Shown here in pieces: positions 11,186 through 23,238 of a stretch of 64,000 nucleotides of DNA; position 1 is the first letter of the stretch, and each line of letters opens with the position of its first letter. Origin of the DNA: Pteria penguin (lineage: Eukaryota; Mollusca; Bivalvia; Pterioida; Pteriidae); contig CM068589.1 in assembly GCA_035048485.1 (NCBI GenBank), forward strand, positions 6,504,224 to 6,568,223. The letters run 5' to 3'. A model generated the notes under the pieces. It was not told where the DNA came from. It saw only the letters and a list, made by a program, of their open reading frames with translations, and ran no database searches. Both the position numbers and the translations under genes were made by a program.

Positions 11186-12973
11186 CTAGAGGTATAAGGA
11201 GTGAAGGAATAAAAGAATCTGATTGGTTAGAAATTAAGAAAAAGGGTGAAATTAGTGAATGCATCTAATTGGTTAAAAATTGAAAGGGTGAAAGAAATAA
11301 ACACATCTGAGTAGTTAGAAACTGAGAAGGCAAAAAAACAGATACGTCTTGTTCATTAGTAATAGAAATGAAAAATACATAAACATTCATGAGTGGTTAG
11401 AAGCAATGAAATGAAATAAATGAAACGAATTACTGTTGACTAACAAAAACAATTCATGTTAAAATAGCTCATTAATTTGACTGAAATCACCCAGAAAGCA
11501 CATTTAATGAATAAAAAAGGAAACTACCGGTACTTAATTCAAATTTTTCAAAAAATGAAATACCTGTGTAAAAAAATACTATGTAATAAATGGTTAAAAT
11601 AAGGAACAATATTATTTTATGATAATGTACACAAAAATCAAAGATCAACAATTCTGAGAGTGTAATAACATACAATATTTTAGAACTGGAAATATTTAAA
11701 TGTATATGCTTATAATTGAATTATAAGTTGAAATATAATAAAATTATAGCCACAATCATGAGAATGTATGCTACAAGAGACATATACTATATATGATATA
11801 CTATAGAAATAAACTGCTGTTATAAATGTCAAAATGAATTACTGATATTATGTTATACATGCTGTTACAGTGACAGAGGTGAATCTAAGTAAAACACTAA
11901 AGTGTGATTTGATGTAATTTGTATCACTTGGTACATGCCATCGATAAATAAATTTTTTGAAGTAGATTCCTTTAACTCTAGAGGAAATACTGGTTATGAC
12001 ATACACCTGTATGTGAGACGATATAATTATCAGAAGATAAGAAAGATGGTCCAACAGTCTCAAATCCATAATACAGGACCCATTTTTAAAGAGATCGGTC
12101 TTAAAAGATCTGCTTCTTATTTCACAATCACCACATAACTAAAGTCTATAAAATATACAGGTGTCTAAGACAAAAAGGAAATGAAAGGGTCTTTAAAAAT
12201 TCACGATTTCCAAGTTAACATGGAATCTGAAAATAGAACAGCATTCTACACTCTACATTTATGTCAAACAGTGAGATCATTCTTCAAGTTTACTTCATAA
12301 TCAAGAAGTCAGTTTAGGATAAAATCACAAGAACACTGGAACTTGACCCAATAATTACCTGACCTATTTATTGACTTTCCGGAACCAATAAAAACATTAA
12401 GTGAACAGTAATTATAATTTCAGACAAACTTCTCTCTCCATGATGAAGTTTTCTGGCACTGATATAAATTTAAAACAAAAAACTTGATCCAACATTAATT
12501 ATCATCAAAATATCAGCATTTTTTTCTAAAATTTTTCCATCAATCATTGAAGAGATTTCACTTTTAAACATCATCAAACTATGACCAGAATTAATCATTA
12601 AATTTTGTACCAGAATTAGAGTAAGAAATTAATATTAGAGTTATCTTTCTTTTCATATTCATGTGCCATCCTTAAGGTGACTACAAATTTGCTATTAAGA
12701 CAGTATCAATTCATATACATTAAAATAGCTGCAGTACAAATATTTAGTAAAAACAGCTAACACAGCATCTCTACCATGCTCCCACCACACTACTCATTCT
12801 TGTCCATATTTTCACCAAATTTTATTTTTCCAACCATGTGCAAATTATCTTAGCAAAATTCAGCTTTTACAACAGGTTACTACACATTCGCTGTTTCAGT
12901 TAACAGTTTGATTAGTACTGCTTCCTGCTGCTTTAGCTGTTTACTACTTCCTTTAATAATTCCCAATTAATTG

Positions 12974-13596
12974 CATTACACTGTCCCTGCTACATGCTTG
13001 CCACATATATCTAAGCACTTTGATTAACACATTACACTGCCCCTGCTACATGCTTGCCACATATATCTAAGCACTTTGATTAACACATTACACTGTCCCT
13101 GCTACATGCTTGCCACATATATCTAAGCACTTCGATTTAACACATTACACTACCCCTGCTACATGCTTGCCACATATATCTAAGCACTTCGATTAACACA
13201 TTACACTGTCCCTGCTACATGCTTGCCACATATATCTAAGCACTTCGATTAACACATTACACTGCCCCTGCTACATGTTTGCCTCATATATCTAAGCACT
13301 TCGATTAACACATTACACTGCCCCTGCTACATGCTTGCCACATATATCTAAGCACTTCGATTTAACACATTACACTACCCCTGCTACATGCTTGCCACAT
13401 ATATCTAAGCACTTCGATTAACACATTACACTGCCCCTGCTACATGCTTGCCACATATATCTAAGCACTTCGATTAACACATTACACTACCCCTGCTACA
13501 TGCTTGCCACATATATCTAAGCACTTCGATTAACACATTACACTGCCCCTGCTACATGCTTGCCACATATATCTAAGCACTTCGATTAACACATTA
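12974..13596. repeat. 56 bp minisatellite, 11 copies
   Basis: The unit begins attacactgcccctgctaca, continues tgcttgccacatatatctaa and ends gcacttcgattaacac. About eleven copies in register differ at a few sites (gcccc, gtccc or acccc; ctttgat or cttcgat). Confidence 0.95.
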
Positions 13597-13639
13597 TTAA
13601 TTCATATTGATCACTAAGCCTGCAACTCCAACCTACATG

Positions 13640-14165
13640 TACAACTTGTCCGTTTTAGCAATATCAGTTTTTTTCACTTCATGAAAGTTTCCCACTTTTC
13701 TTTGCCATTTAAGCACTTTCTTTACAGCTATTTTCTAATCAGTGATTACTGTATGCCATTCAATTTGCCATTTATTATGATCAAAGTTTGCCACTGCAAT
13801 TGCCATTAGTCAGAATATGGTCATTGATTTGCCATATACATGTAATAATGATTGCAAATTTAATTAGCCCCTAAATTATAAAATGCTTGCCTCTTTCACT
13901 GCAATGCCACATTATAAATACATGTCATCTAGATTTACTATTCTGTAAATGCTTGCCATTTTAATTTTCACTGCCACTTTCTAATTGCTTGCCATTCAAC
14001 TGCCACTTTATTATCAATGCATGTCAATGCAATTTGCCACTAGTCAAATAAATGCCTTTGGATTTGCCACATACAAAAACAAATGCCACCTTAAATCGCC
14101 ACTCAATTATTTTATGCTTCAACTTAAGTTTGCCACCAAATATAGAATGCTTGCCAATTCAACTC
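13640..14165. repeat. TGCCA-rich degenerate repeat tract
   Basis: Strings such as tgcttgccattt, tttgccac and aatgcc recur many times without fixed spacing. It directly follows the 56 bp array, whose unit also contains tgcttgccac, so it may be an eroded extension of that array. Confidence 0.5.
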
Positions 14166-14589
14166 GTCACAGCAACTCATCACAAGCCAACATCCTGCAG
14201 GTCTCATATATTTTTTAACTATAGAACATAGAAATGGTACTGAAATACGCTTCACAAATACTGAATGTATGGAACTCACGTACATGTATGTACTCTTGTA
14301 TCTGATTTTAATAGCTATTCCTTGATGAAATGACAAATAAATCAAAATCAATATTCCTGTATCTAAATAAAGAGAAATGACCATAATTATAAACAAGACT
14401 GAAAATAAATATTTTAACTTCTCCTTCTAAGTAAAGTAAAGTATCACCACGGTAACAACTTAGTGTCATCACGCGGCTATAAATTCACAGAAATTACCCA
14501 TATACCTCTGTGTAACGACCTTACACAACCTTTACCACTACCGTTACCACAGTAACCATCATAGTGACCATGGCAACGTATACACTTAC

Positions 14590-14729
14590 TTCCAGTGATA
14601 TTTAGGGTTGTTGTGTCGGAGACAGTACCCACAGCATTGATGGCAAAACAGGAGTAGGTTCCTGCGTCAGACTGCACAGCATTATTGACGGTCAGATCTG
14701 GGCTACTGGTACTTGGTGAGAGGACATAC
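14590..14729 (-). CDS. Ig30 exon b, C-terminal half of split Ig domain
   Basis: This 140 bp exon has acceptor tacttag|gtatgt (phase 2) and donor ggaa|gtaagt (phase 1). It reads Y-V-L-S-P-S-T-S-S-P-D-L-T-V, D-A-G-T-Y-S-C-F-A-I-N for the second Cys, and LNITG at the end. The family SGG is lost, as in Ig32. Length, phase and break point are identical to the Ig32 second half, so the splitting intron predates duplication of the module. Confidence 0.92.
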
Positions 14730-14903
14730 CTAAGTATCAAGAAGGTGATCATTCAAAAATAGTTCTGAATAGTTTTACATGTCAAATACTCCTTTTAGTT
14801 TAATCACTCAAGTAAGCAAACACATCCTATTATTTCTAACCTCTCCTTCATCGATTCTGAAACGAATTTGCTTTACCACTTAATCTGAATCCCAATCTAG
14901 ACC

Positions 14904-15950
14904 ACTGAGGTCTATAGTTAGTGGTGAGAGGCTAAACTGTGGTCACCTTACCACTGGAGTACCACTCAGCTACTGAGGTCTATAGTTAGTGGTGAGAGGC
15001 TAAACTGTGGTTCACCACACCACTTGAGTACCACTCAGCTACTGAGGTCTATAGTTAGTGGTGAGAGGCTTAACTGTGGTCACCTTACCGCTTGAGTACC
15101 ACTCAGCTACTGAGGTCTATAGTTAGTGGTGAGGGGCTAAACTGTGGTTCACCACACCAATTGAGTACCACTCAGCTACTGAGGTCTATAGTTAGTGGTG
15201 AGGGGCTAAACTGTGGTTCACCTTACCACTTGAGTACCACTCAGCTACTGAGGTCTATAGTTAGTGGTGAGGGGCTAAACTGTGGTTCACCACACCACTT
15301 GAGTACCACTCAGCTACTGAGGTCTATAGTTAGTGGTGAGAGGCTAAACTGTGGTTCACCACACCACTTGAGTACCACTCAGCTACTGAGGTCTATAGTT
15401 AGTGGTGAGAGGCTAAACTGTGGTTCACCTTACCACTTGAGTACCACTCAGCTACTGAGGTCTATAGTTAGTGGTGAGAGGCTAAACTGTGGTTCACCAC
15501 ACCACTTGAGTACCACTCAGCTACTGAGGTCTATAGTTAGTGGTGAGAGGCTAAACTGTGGTTCACCTTACCACTTGAGTACCACTCAGCTACTGAGGTC
15601 TATAGTTAGTGGTGAGGGGCTAAACTGTGGTTCACCTTACCACTTGAGTACCACTCAGCTACTGAGGTCTATAGTTAGTGGTGAGAGGCTAAACTGTGGT
15701 CACCTTACCGCTTGAGTACCACTCAGCTACTGAGGTCTATAGTTAGTGGTGAGGGGCTAAACTGTGGTTCACCACACCACTTGAGTACCACTCAGCTACT
15801 GAGGTCTATAGTTAGTGGTGAGAGGCTAAACTGTGGTTCACCACACCACTTGAGTACCACTCAGCTACTGAGGTCTATAGTTAGTGGTGAGAGGCTAAAC
15901 TGTGGTTCACTACACCACTTGAGTACCACTCAGCTACCGAGGTCTCTACT
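14904..15950. repeat. 69 bp minisatellite, about 15 copies, open on plus strand
   Basis: The unit begins accacttgagtaccactcag, contains ctgaggtctatagttagtgg and ends ctaaactgtggttcac. Most units are 69 bp (23 codons), so a plus-strand frame repeats STTQLLRSIVSG for about 200 codons; a few 68 bp units (caccttaccg) shift it. A degenerate continuation runs to about 16.26 kb. It lies antisense within the Ig30 intron. Confidence 0.93.
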
Positions 15951-15959
15951 CTATGGCGT

Positions 15960-16260
15960 CTGAAAGCTTTCAGTGACCTACAGCACAGGACTTTGGTCCC
16001 ACTTGGTCAATGAGGTCTCTAGTCACTGCAGAGAGGCTACAATGTGGTCCATCACAGGGCTCAGGTCCCCCAGTCAGAGGTCTCTCATCAGCGGTGATAG
16101 GCTACAGTGAGTTCCAGCACAGGGCTTTGTTATAGTTTTGTTCAGTGGAGTGTTATATAAGCTTGCTTGGCCACTGAAATCTCTAGTCAGTGATGCAAGT
16201 CCACAATGAGTTACTGAGTGCTCTGCCTACTCGATTACGGAGACCTCTGGTCTAGATTTC
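15960..16260. repeat. Degenerate tail of the 69 bp array
   Basis: Imperfect units with gaggtctctagtca, gaggctacaatgtggtcc and cacagggct recur at about 60-70 bp, eroded from the adjacent array. Confidence 0.6.
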
Positions 16261-16418
16261 GTTCACCTGTATGTTATGCTGAATTAATGTCCATGTTTCA
16301 AAATACTCATACATTTAGATGTTGCTAGGTAAAAGGTTAAGCAGAGTAGATAATTCCTGCTCATCAAATACATCAGTTTCCTTTAACTTATACTGAGAGC
16401 TCTAGAAAACCTTCTTAC

Positions 16419-16584
16419 CTTCCAAATGACTGCTGAATATTGACATTGCTTCCACTACCACTCGGGTCAAACACCCAGTACACTGAGGTGACTGCTGGGA
16501 AGGCACTGACGGTACAGGGCAGTACCCTGTTACTACCGATAAGTACAGAGTAGGAATCCTGGGGGATAGATACGATGGGAGCAT
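16419..16584 (-). CDS. Ig30 exon a, N-terminal half of split Ig domain
   Basis: This 166 bp exon has acceptor tttatcag|atgctc (phase 1) and donor gaag|gtaaga (phase 2). It reads A-P-I-V-S-I-P, VLPC for the first Cys, SVYWVFDPSGSGSN around the Trp, and ends in a split Arg codon after S-F-G. Joined to 14590-14729 it gives a 102-codon domain. It matches the Ig32 first half in length, phase and loop sequence. Confidence 0.93.
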
Positions 16585-17770
16585 CTGATAAACAGAAAAA
16601 TAAATAATGTCAGTTTTCTTCACAAATTCTTGATCATACAAAATGTAAAAATACCAAAAGTTCAAACAGCTGCCTCTTTAAAATTATCCATTTTTTCCCT
16701 TTTCTCAGTCTTTGCAAACATATTAAAAGTACAATTCATTTATTTTCTTTTGGTAACTTTTACAGTGTATTGATAATTTATACTTCTATAATATCAAATA
16801 ATCATAAATTTTACTCAAAAGTATCTATCCTTTTTTTTCACATGTGTATGATAAAATTAAAGAAGGTTTTGTTAAATTTTTCACTTTTTCTGAATAAATT
16901 ATTAAATTAACATTGATAAAGCTTAATTTAAATCTTAAAATTCTTGACATCTTAAATTAGTTTACAAAAAAAATCATCAAAACAAATGTATATATATAAA
17001 TAGTAGGTAAAATGCAATGCTAATATGCTAAATAGTACAGAAGGCGCATCAGAAGTGTGAGTGTATAACCATGCAGTGTATAGATCAGGTGTTAGTACAA
17101 TTCTAGTGAGAAGTATAAAAAAATATGACTGAAATGAAAAAAATACAAAATCATTAATCATAACATTTCTCCTGCAAATACATTTCATTGTTATAAATTT
17201 TCATTATAAATCCTGAAATAAAATAATACTGCAAACATCAATTCAATGCATCAATAAAACAAAATGATTAGTTGAGATGATGTAAGAGGTCAAAGGTCAT
17301 GATAACAGCCAACACAAACAAAATCTCACTGGTATTAAGACTTGATTATTTATAGTCATAGGAACACAACATAGATTACCGGTTACCATAGCAACATGAC
17401 ACATTGCTTCTAAGACAACTGAAGTTTAAAATATAATTCATTCTGTTTTCGGGAAATAATAAGATCTGACTATAATTTTCAAATGTTTCGTGAACAGAAC
17501 AGACACATGCAATATAATTACATTTTCCTGAAGGGATGACGGTAAAGAAAACTTAATGACAAAATATATATTTCACCCATACAGGATGTCTTGGTGAAAT
17601 CCAAATAGAAAATAATGTCTGTTTCGTTTTACAAGGACTGAAAGTGTTACAGTCACAAGGTTATGTGATAAAACACAAGCGTGATTAAAATATTTAAAAC
17701 ACTTATTGAACGACTGACCAAAAAAACCCACTTCAAAATCACCATGGCAACCAATATATACATCACTCAC
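16585..17770 (-). other. Intron between Ig29 and Ig30
   Basis: This 1,186 bp phase-1 intron is AT-rich. I see no repeat array, mobile element or gene in it. Confidence 0.7.
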
Positions 17771-18076
17771 ATCCAGTGATGATCAGAGTTGTCTCCCCAC
17801 TTTGCCCAATTCCGACGGAGTTCTGAGCAATGCACGTATATATGGCCCCATCATCAAAATTAACTTCCCGTATATATAGAGAGGGCCATGTAGGAGTCAT
17901 GCCTGTAAAGCGTTCCGAACTATTACCCGGGAAAATCAATGTTTTGACTCCACTGGCATGCTTCTGCCAGTAGACAGCGCTAGGTGCTGGGTTTGCGCTC
18001 ACAGAACATTGTATAGTGGCATTGGTACCATACACAGCTGTTTGGGAGGGGGTGAAAACAGTCACTGTGGGTAGAC
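17771..18076 (-). CDS. Ig29 exon, Ig-like domain (single exon)
   Basis: This 306 bp exon has acceptor tttcccag|gtctac and donor ggat|gtgagt, both phase 1. It reads L-P-T-V-T-V-F, ATIQC, AVYWQK, the family motif changed to RFTGM then WPSLYI, and D-D-G-A-I-Y-T-C-I-A-Q-N with the second Cys. It ends LIITG. Sequons NAT and NSS are present. Its paralogue is Ig31: same length, same donor base (T), same VYWQK, and the same place just upstream of a split domain. Confidence 0.93.
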
Positions 18077-18760
18077 CTGGGAAAACAAGCATATTTATCC
18101 AAAGAGAAAAATCATCTATAAATTTCTGTTCTATATTACTTACATTTAATACTTTTTTCTTTAAACGATTTCTTTCACTATCTACAAAACTCTCAGATAA
18201 AACCTGTAATATTTCATTCTTTGTGTAAAGGTTTCCCTTCTTTTATAAAATTAATTTGACTTCAGTCTAAAATATTATCGAGTTTCATCATTCTCTAGAT
18301 ACAGACATTTTCATGCTCTACTTTAAATGAACTGATGTATATTCCATTAGCGTAATTTTTCAGATTAACTGATTTAATACAGAAACAAAAGTGATCAAAT
18401 TAACTTGATATGTTTTGAAATTACAAAGATGTAATTTTAGACTTTATATCTGTTTTTGTTTATTATGAAGACAAGTTTGAAATTTAAATATGTTTGGAAT
18501 TACAAAAAAGTTATTTTACACATGACTTGTTTTCTGCTTTTGTTTGTCATATGAAGATTATTTTCTAAAGTCTCATAAAATGACCCGACATTTAATGACC
18601 CAACATTTAATGACCCTACATTTAATTAAAATTTTCAACAGAAACATCGATGCATTACAATGATCAGGCTAAAAGTACAGTACATCTAATTCCCCTCTGA
18701 ATAGTAGAGCTATTCAACTTGATTTAATAAGACCTAAATTTTTTTGACATTTATTTTAGG

Positions 18761-18917
18761 CTATCATTTTGTAGACATTTCACAATTTCCATATTTTACA
18801 CTATCACTTCATAGATATTTTACAATTTTCTGATTTTAGACTATCAGTTTATAGATATTACACAATTTTCATATTTCAGACAATAACTTTGTTGATATTT
18901 TACAGTTTTCATATTTT
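18761..18917. repeat. Degenerate 40 bp tandem repeat, 4 copies
   Basis: Variants of actatcagtttatagatatt followed by acaattttcatatttta repeat four times. Confidence 0.75.
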
Positions 18918-19345
18918 ATGGGAATTTGAGGTCTACTATGATAAATGAATGCAGTATGAAAAATGCATAGCAACAATAAGGCAGCAAGGTATAGACATGA
19001 AGGCACAAAGTATACCACTTCCAATGATAGTACAAGATGTGTATGTGAAACACAAATGCCCTGGCTATTTCCCAATAATGTTTTAACATAACACTATAAT
19101 GGCCCTTACCTTCTTCATAATTTTTTTTTATTTCTAATTTTACTGAAATTTTCTCTTTTTTTTGGGGGGGGGGGGGGTGCTCTTATGCCACTTTTCTAGA
19201 CAGCTGCACATTATACCAGCATTATGCCAAATTTTGCCCAACAGAGGAAAAATTTGTGTGATAGAGGATTGAAGATTCTGAAGAATGCTTTTGTGTCCAT
19301 TCTTTTTTTGACCAAAGGCTAAATGTCAAGCCAAAGGATGGGCAG

Positions 19346-19430
19346 TGAAAAGATTGAAATAGTTACAGTGGAAAGGAAAAATAAATGTGTGGAAAGATTG
19401 AAATAGTTACAGTGGAAAGGAAAAATAAAT
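19346..19430. repeat. 42 bp tandem duplication
   Basis: A block running ggaaagattgaaatagttac and on through agtggaaaggaaaaataaat occurs twice head to tail, nearly unchanged. Confidence 0.8.
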
Positions 19431-20568
19431 TTCAATAAAGAAGAACTGAAAAAACAGATTGATTTAATGAAACTGACATGAAAGACTTTGAAATAAGAGA
19501 ATAAATGAAATAATGGAGTAATGACAGATCCCTGAGATGACAGACAGATAATATGAAGGACGGAAATGGTAAACAAATTGAAATAACAGACACACAGAAT
19601 TAAGGCAATGATACATTGCAGTCCGTTAAGATCAGCAAACATCACAAAGTCACACCAAGTATAGAATAGACATAGAAATGTGACTTAACGTAGCAATGTA
19701 CACTGGTACATGTTTTATTTTGTTTCTGAGTTAGTTATAAATTAGACTCATGGCTACAAAACCCTGAACTTATGTTTGGTACAACTAAGCTAATGTAACA
19801 GAAAATTTTGCAGCTAGCATATTACTTATTTATTTGTCTAATAAAAATTCTATACATAAACCTGAAAGAAACGTATGATGTCAAATAACATGAATATTAT
19901 CATTATTATTATCAATCTGAAAATCATGTAAATTTTGAAATATGATGAAAACCTGCAAGATAATATTAAGGCTGCAAGAAAATAAAATTCCCAAATTAGA
20001 AGAATCAATAACAGATGATATACATGTAAAGATGAATTGTAAATATATAAGAAGAGTATATAATGCATATATAATAAATATTCACAATATAGACAAGTAT
20101 TGTCATAAAAATTCTTAAGGCAAACATACACAAGTAACAGCTGTTGAAAATCTATCTTTATTCAGTAATTTAATGACATGCATATACATGTACACAGACA
20201 ACACACTTCTGTGTATAAAAGTCAAAGAAATATGATGACTGCCCTTTAAGGCTTCTTTAAATGTTGTGCAGTCCAATATGATGACCGCCCTTATAGGCCA
20301 TGCACCCCCCTATCATCTTACGTACATGCTATAAATAGCGTTATCATATACTGTCATACAGTATCTATTATATCTATTAAATTGTTCCTACAAATAGAAA
20401 AAAATATTTTAGACTACGAGACCAAAGCAAAAAATAGCCAATTGTTTCTGTATGCAGTAATAAAATTCATGCCATTCTTTGCATTCTTTTTCCAAATGCA
20501 AATATTTCATTCAATTGAAAAATAACATTCCATGTTGCTAGGCTACTGTTGCTATGCAATCCACTCAC

Positions 20569-20871
20569 ATGTTACCACTTTCAAGTGTATGGATTCGCTT
20601 CTTGAATTTCCCGCCAAACTGGTTGCCATGCATACGTAATATCCTTCATCTTCTTTACTGAGATAGTAAATCGTTAAAGAAGGATTGGACGGGGTTCCTC
20701 CACTATATTTAGACGATCCCAATGTAACAAGCTCTCGTACAATCCCGTTCCTTGTGTGCTTCCATGTGACCTTGGTTGCTGGGGGTGTTGCTATGACAGC
20801 ACATTCCAAGGTCACTGATTTATTAGCGACAGCAGTGTACTTAGTTAGGGGCAGAGACAAAACTGGTGAAC
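20569..20871 (-). CDS. Ig28 exon, Ig-like domain (single exon)
   Basis: This 303 bp exon has acceptor tttcttaag|gttcac and donor acat|gtgagt, both phase 1. It reads S-P-V-L-S-L-P, VTLEC, KVTWKH, KYSGG then NPSLTI, and D-E-G-Y-Y-V-C-M-A. It ends LKVVT with Thr in place of the usual Gly. It has one sequon (NKS). It is the last of a compact group of exons (Ig23-Ig28) separated by introns of only 256-807 bp. Confidence 0.93.
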
Positions 20872-21266
20872 CTTAAGAAATGATTCAAACAATATCATTA
20901 CTCTGAAAACAAATTGCGGACATCAAGCTTAATGTATAATCTATTACTGCACAAAATCCAAGTGGTATTTGTCTCTTTGAAGTCATCCACTGACTATCCA
21001 CTCACCATTCTTAATTTGTTTCATTTCATATCCATGACTTAATCAAATTTTCAAGTGTTTTGACACTCCGTTAAAAAAAAAGGATATTCAACAAATAATG
21101 ATGGTCATGCATTCTCAACTAGGTAATATTCTTGTACTATTTTTATGGTATGGAAGGGAGCTGTTGCAGAATGTTTTTCAGCTTATGAATGAATTATGTA
21201 TTCTTTTGAATAGCTTAAAGTTTGATGAAATTTTCCCTACAGTAGTGCAGACATGCATCAACTTAC

Positions 21267-21569
21267 TGCCGATGACCTTCAGAACTGTTTTCCCACTGCG
21301 ACCTTCACCTGCACTATTGTGAGCAGTACATACATATAGGGCTGCATCATCTGTCGTCACGTTTCTGATCACAAGGGAAGGCGAGCTGACATATCCTCCG
21401 TAATATCTTCTGTCTCTTACTGTATTTATTGTCGTGGTCACTCCGTTCTTGACCTTCAGCCAGGTCACGGAGGTCACCAGCAGGGGCGAGGTCACAGAGC
21501 ATTTTAAGGTCACTGTAAACCCAGCCTTTGCTTGGTATAGACTGTATGGAATGTTTACAGCAGGGATGG
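21267..21569 (-). CDS. Ig27 exon, Ig-like domain (single exon)
   Basis: This 303 bp exon has acceptor tttatacag|ccatcc and donor ggca|gtaagt, both phase 1. It reads I-P-A-V-N-I-P, MTLKC or VTLKC-type B strand, SVTWLK, NGVTTTI, RYYGG then SPSLVI, D-D-A-A-L-Y-V-C-T-A-H-N, and LKVIG. One sequon (NVT) is present. Residues 1-23 lie upstream of the first Met, so a Met-led reading would truncate the domain. Confidence 0.93.
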
Positions 21570-21825
21570 CTGTATAAAGACAAATGTACTTTACACATAT
21601 CTCTCCGAATAAAAGCCTTAACTGTGGTGGACATTCATTTTCATCGATGAAAGCATTTAAAGTTTGTATCTAAATACAGAGTTCAAAAACTTGCTCTAAA
21701 GTGATACTGCAGTTTATCAAACTGACGTTATGATCAAAGACAGGATCACCAAGTGTCATCTATTCTATAAGATATTTTGTTTTATTTTTACAGCGTTACA
21801 GTAAGCTGAATCTTATATAACTCAC

Positions 21826-22128
21826 TTCCGACCACTTGCAAATGAGTCAATCCACTCCTTCCTGTTCCAATGCTATTTCTGGCTGAGCATCTATACAGAG
21901 CCGAGTCCATCAGGGAGGCGTCAGTAATTATGAGGGAAGGTTGAATAACCGTCCCTCCTTGATATTTATTGCTTTGTGCTGGGTTAATATAAGCCGTTCG
22001 GCCATGCATGATTTTCTCCCATGTGACTGCTGTGGCCCCTGGCAATGCTGTGATTTGGCAGTGAATGGTGACAGAGTGCCCCATCAATACTGTGTACTTA
22101 TTGGATAATATGGTTACTATGGGAACAC
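21826..22128 (-). CDS. Ig26 exon, Ig-like domain (single exon)
   Basis: This 303 bp exon has acceptor ctctctag|gtgttc and donor ggaa|gtgagt, both phase 1. It reads V-P-I-V-T-I, VTIHC, AVTWEK, KYQGG then QPSLII, D-S-A-L-Y-R-C-S-A-R-N and LQVVG. It is separated from Ig27 by the shortest intron in the window (256 bp). Confidence 0.93.
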
Positions 22129-22935
22129 CTAGAGAGAGCGGCAAATTCAAATTATCTCTCATGTTACCTTGTAAGGTGATAAATAGTATGGTGGCATCAT
22201 GCACGTATACACAAAAGCATGCTTGTTTTATATTTTTCTGTTTGCTAACAAAATGTCAAACATTGTAAACTGCAAAGACTTCTCAGCTCATTCCTGAGAG
22301 CAACGAAGACTCCCAACTCATCATCTTTTCTCATGTTTTTGCCTCAACAACGTAAGATTATTTCAGAATTTAGAATAATTTCTACATCTGTGTGACAATT
22401 CACCTGAAATTGTCAAATCTGAGAATGTCTAACAATGATATCTGTCAAATCTTACATATCTAACACAATGTCTTCTAAATCTGACGTCTGACATGATGTC
22501 TGTCACATCTGACACAATGTCTGTCAAATATGACACAATGCTTGACATGATGTATGTCAAATCTGACACAATGTCTGTCAAATCTGACACAATGCCTGAC
22601 ATAATGTATGTCAAATCTAACACAATGTCTGTCAAATCCGACACAATGCCCGACATGATGTATGTCAAATCTGACACAATGTCAGTCAAGTCTGACATGA
22701 TGTCTGTCAAATCTGAGAAAATGTCTCAGTAATTGAGTAGCTCACATAAGTGGTACCCATTTTGACATGGTATCTCTTGAAATGGTAACTATCTTGACAA
22801 GTTACACTGTCATGGTACCTGTCTTGAGATCTGGCACTCCACCAGATAAACCATATGCAAGCAAAACATTCCCTCTGCCTTGTATATGCGTGTAATATGA
22901 ATATACAGAAGCCCTACATCCTACAAAATACTCAC
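22129..22935 (-). other. Intron between Ig25 and Ig26
   Basis: This 807 bp phase-1 intron is largely taken up by the short repeat at 22438-22728. Confidence 0.75.
22438..22728. repeat. Short tandem repeat, 18 bp unit with higher-order pattern
   Basis: The unit is close to tgtcaaatctgacacaa, with variants (gacatgatgtatgtcaaatc) arranged in a longer periodic order. It leaves both strands open (plus frame repeats MSVKSDT), which is a repeat artefact. Confidence 0.88.
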
Positions 22936-23238
22936 TTCCTGTCACATCCAAAAAGGTCAACTGACTTTGACCGATTCCAGCAGAATTTGTTGCTAGGCAA
23001 CGGTACTGAGCTTCATCATTGGTACTAATATTGTATATAATCAGAGATGGAGACACCACAGTTGCTCCTCCATATTTTGTTGTCATGGCAACATTCAGGG
23101 TGGCTACCCCCTCTGATTTAACTCTCTGCCAGGTGACTGAGGTCACTGGTGGTGACCCTGATGCTGTGCATGCCAAGGTCACAGTAGAACCAATTGCTGC
23201 CTGGTATGTACTTTGTGGAATATTCACTGATGGTGCAC
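22936..23238 (-). CDS. Ig25 exon, Ig-like domain (single exon)
   Basis: This 303 bp exon has acceptor gatcaaag|gtgcac and donor ggaa|gtgagt, both phase 1. It reads A-P-S-V-N-I-P, VTLAC, SVTWQR, KYGGA then SPSLII, D-E-A-Q-Y-R-C-L-A-T-N and LDVTG. One sequon (NIS) is present. The C-terminal GIGQSQLTFLDV is very like Ig24 (GTGQSQLTYLDV), so these neighbours look like a recent single-exon duplication. Confidence 0.94.

Larger units (their letters stand above)
11186..14589 (-). other. Intron between Ig30 and Ig31
   Basis: This 3,404 bp phase-1 intron contains the 56 bp array at 12974-13596 and a TGCCA-rich stretch after it. The part from 11.2 to 12.9 kb is AT-rich with nothing recognised. Confidence 0.75.
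14730..16418 (-). other. Intron inside the Ig30 domain
   Basis: This 1,689 bp phase-2 intron is close in length to the equivalent 1,701 bp intron of Ig32. It is filled mostly by the 69 bp array at 14904-15950 and its degenerate tail. Confidence 0.8.
18077..20568 (-). other. Intron between Ig28 and Ig29
   Basis: This 2,492 bp phase-1 intron contains only small tandem repeats (18761-18917, 19346-19430), a three-fold tgaccc.acatttaa near 18.59 kb and a poly-G tract near 19.16 kb. Confidence 0.7.

Noticed and set aside
15092..15963. Plus-strand open frames of 207 and 83 codons with STTQLLRSIVSG repeats
   Set aside because: Product of the 69 bp minisatellite, antisense within an intron, without domain, splice or start evidence.
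19319..20131. Two minus-strand hydrophobic open frames (108 and 93 codons), possible membrane segments
   Set aside because: They are rich in Phe, Leu and Ile simply because the strand is T-rich; no splice borders in the right phase were seen and the Ig chain passes over them.
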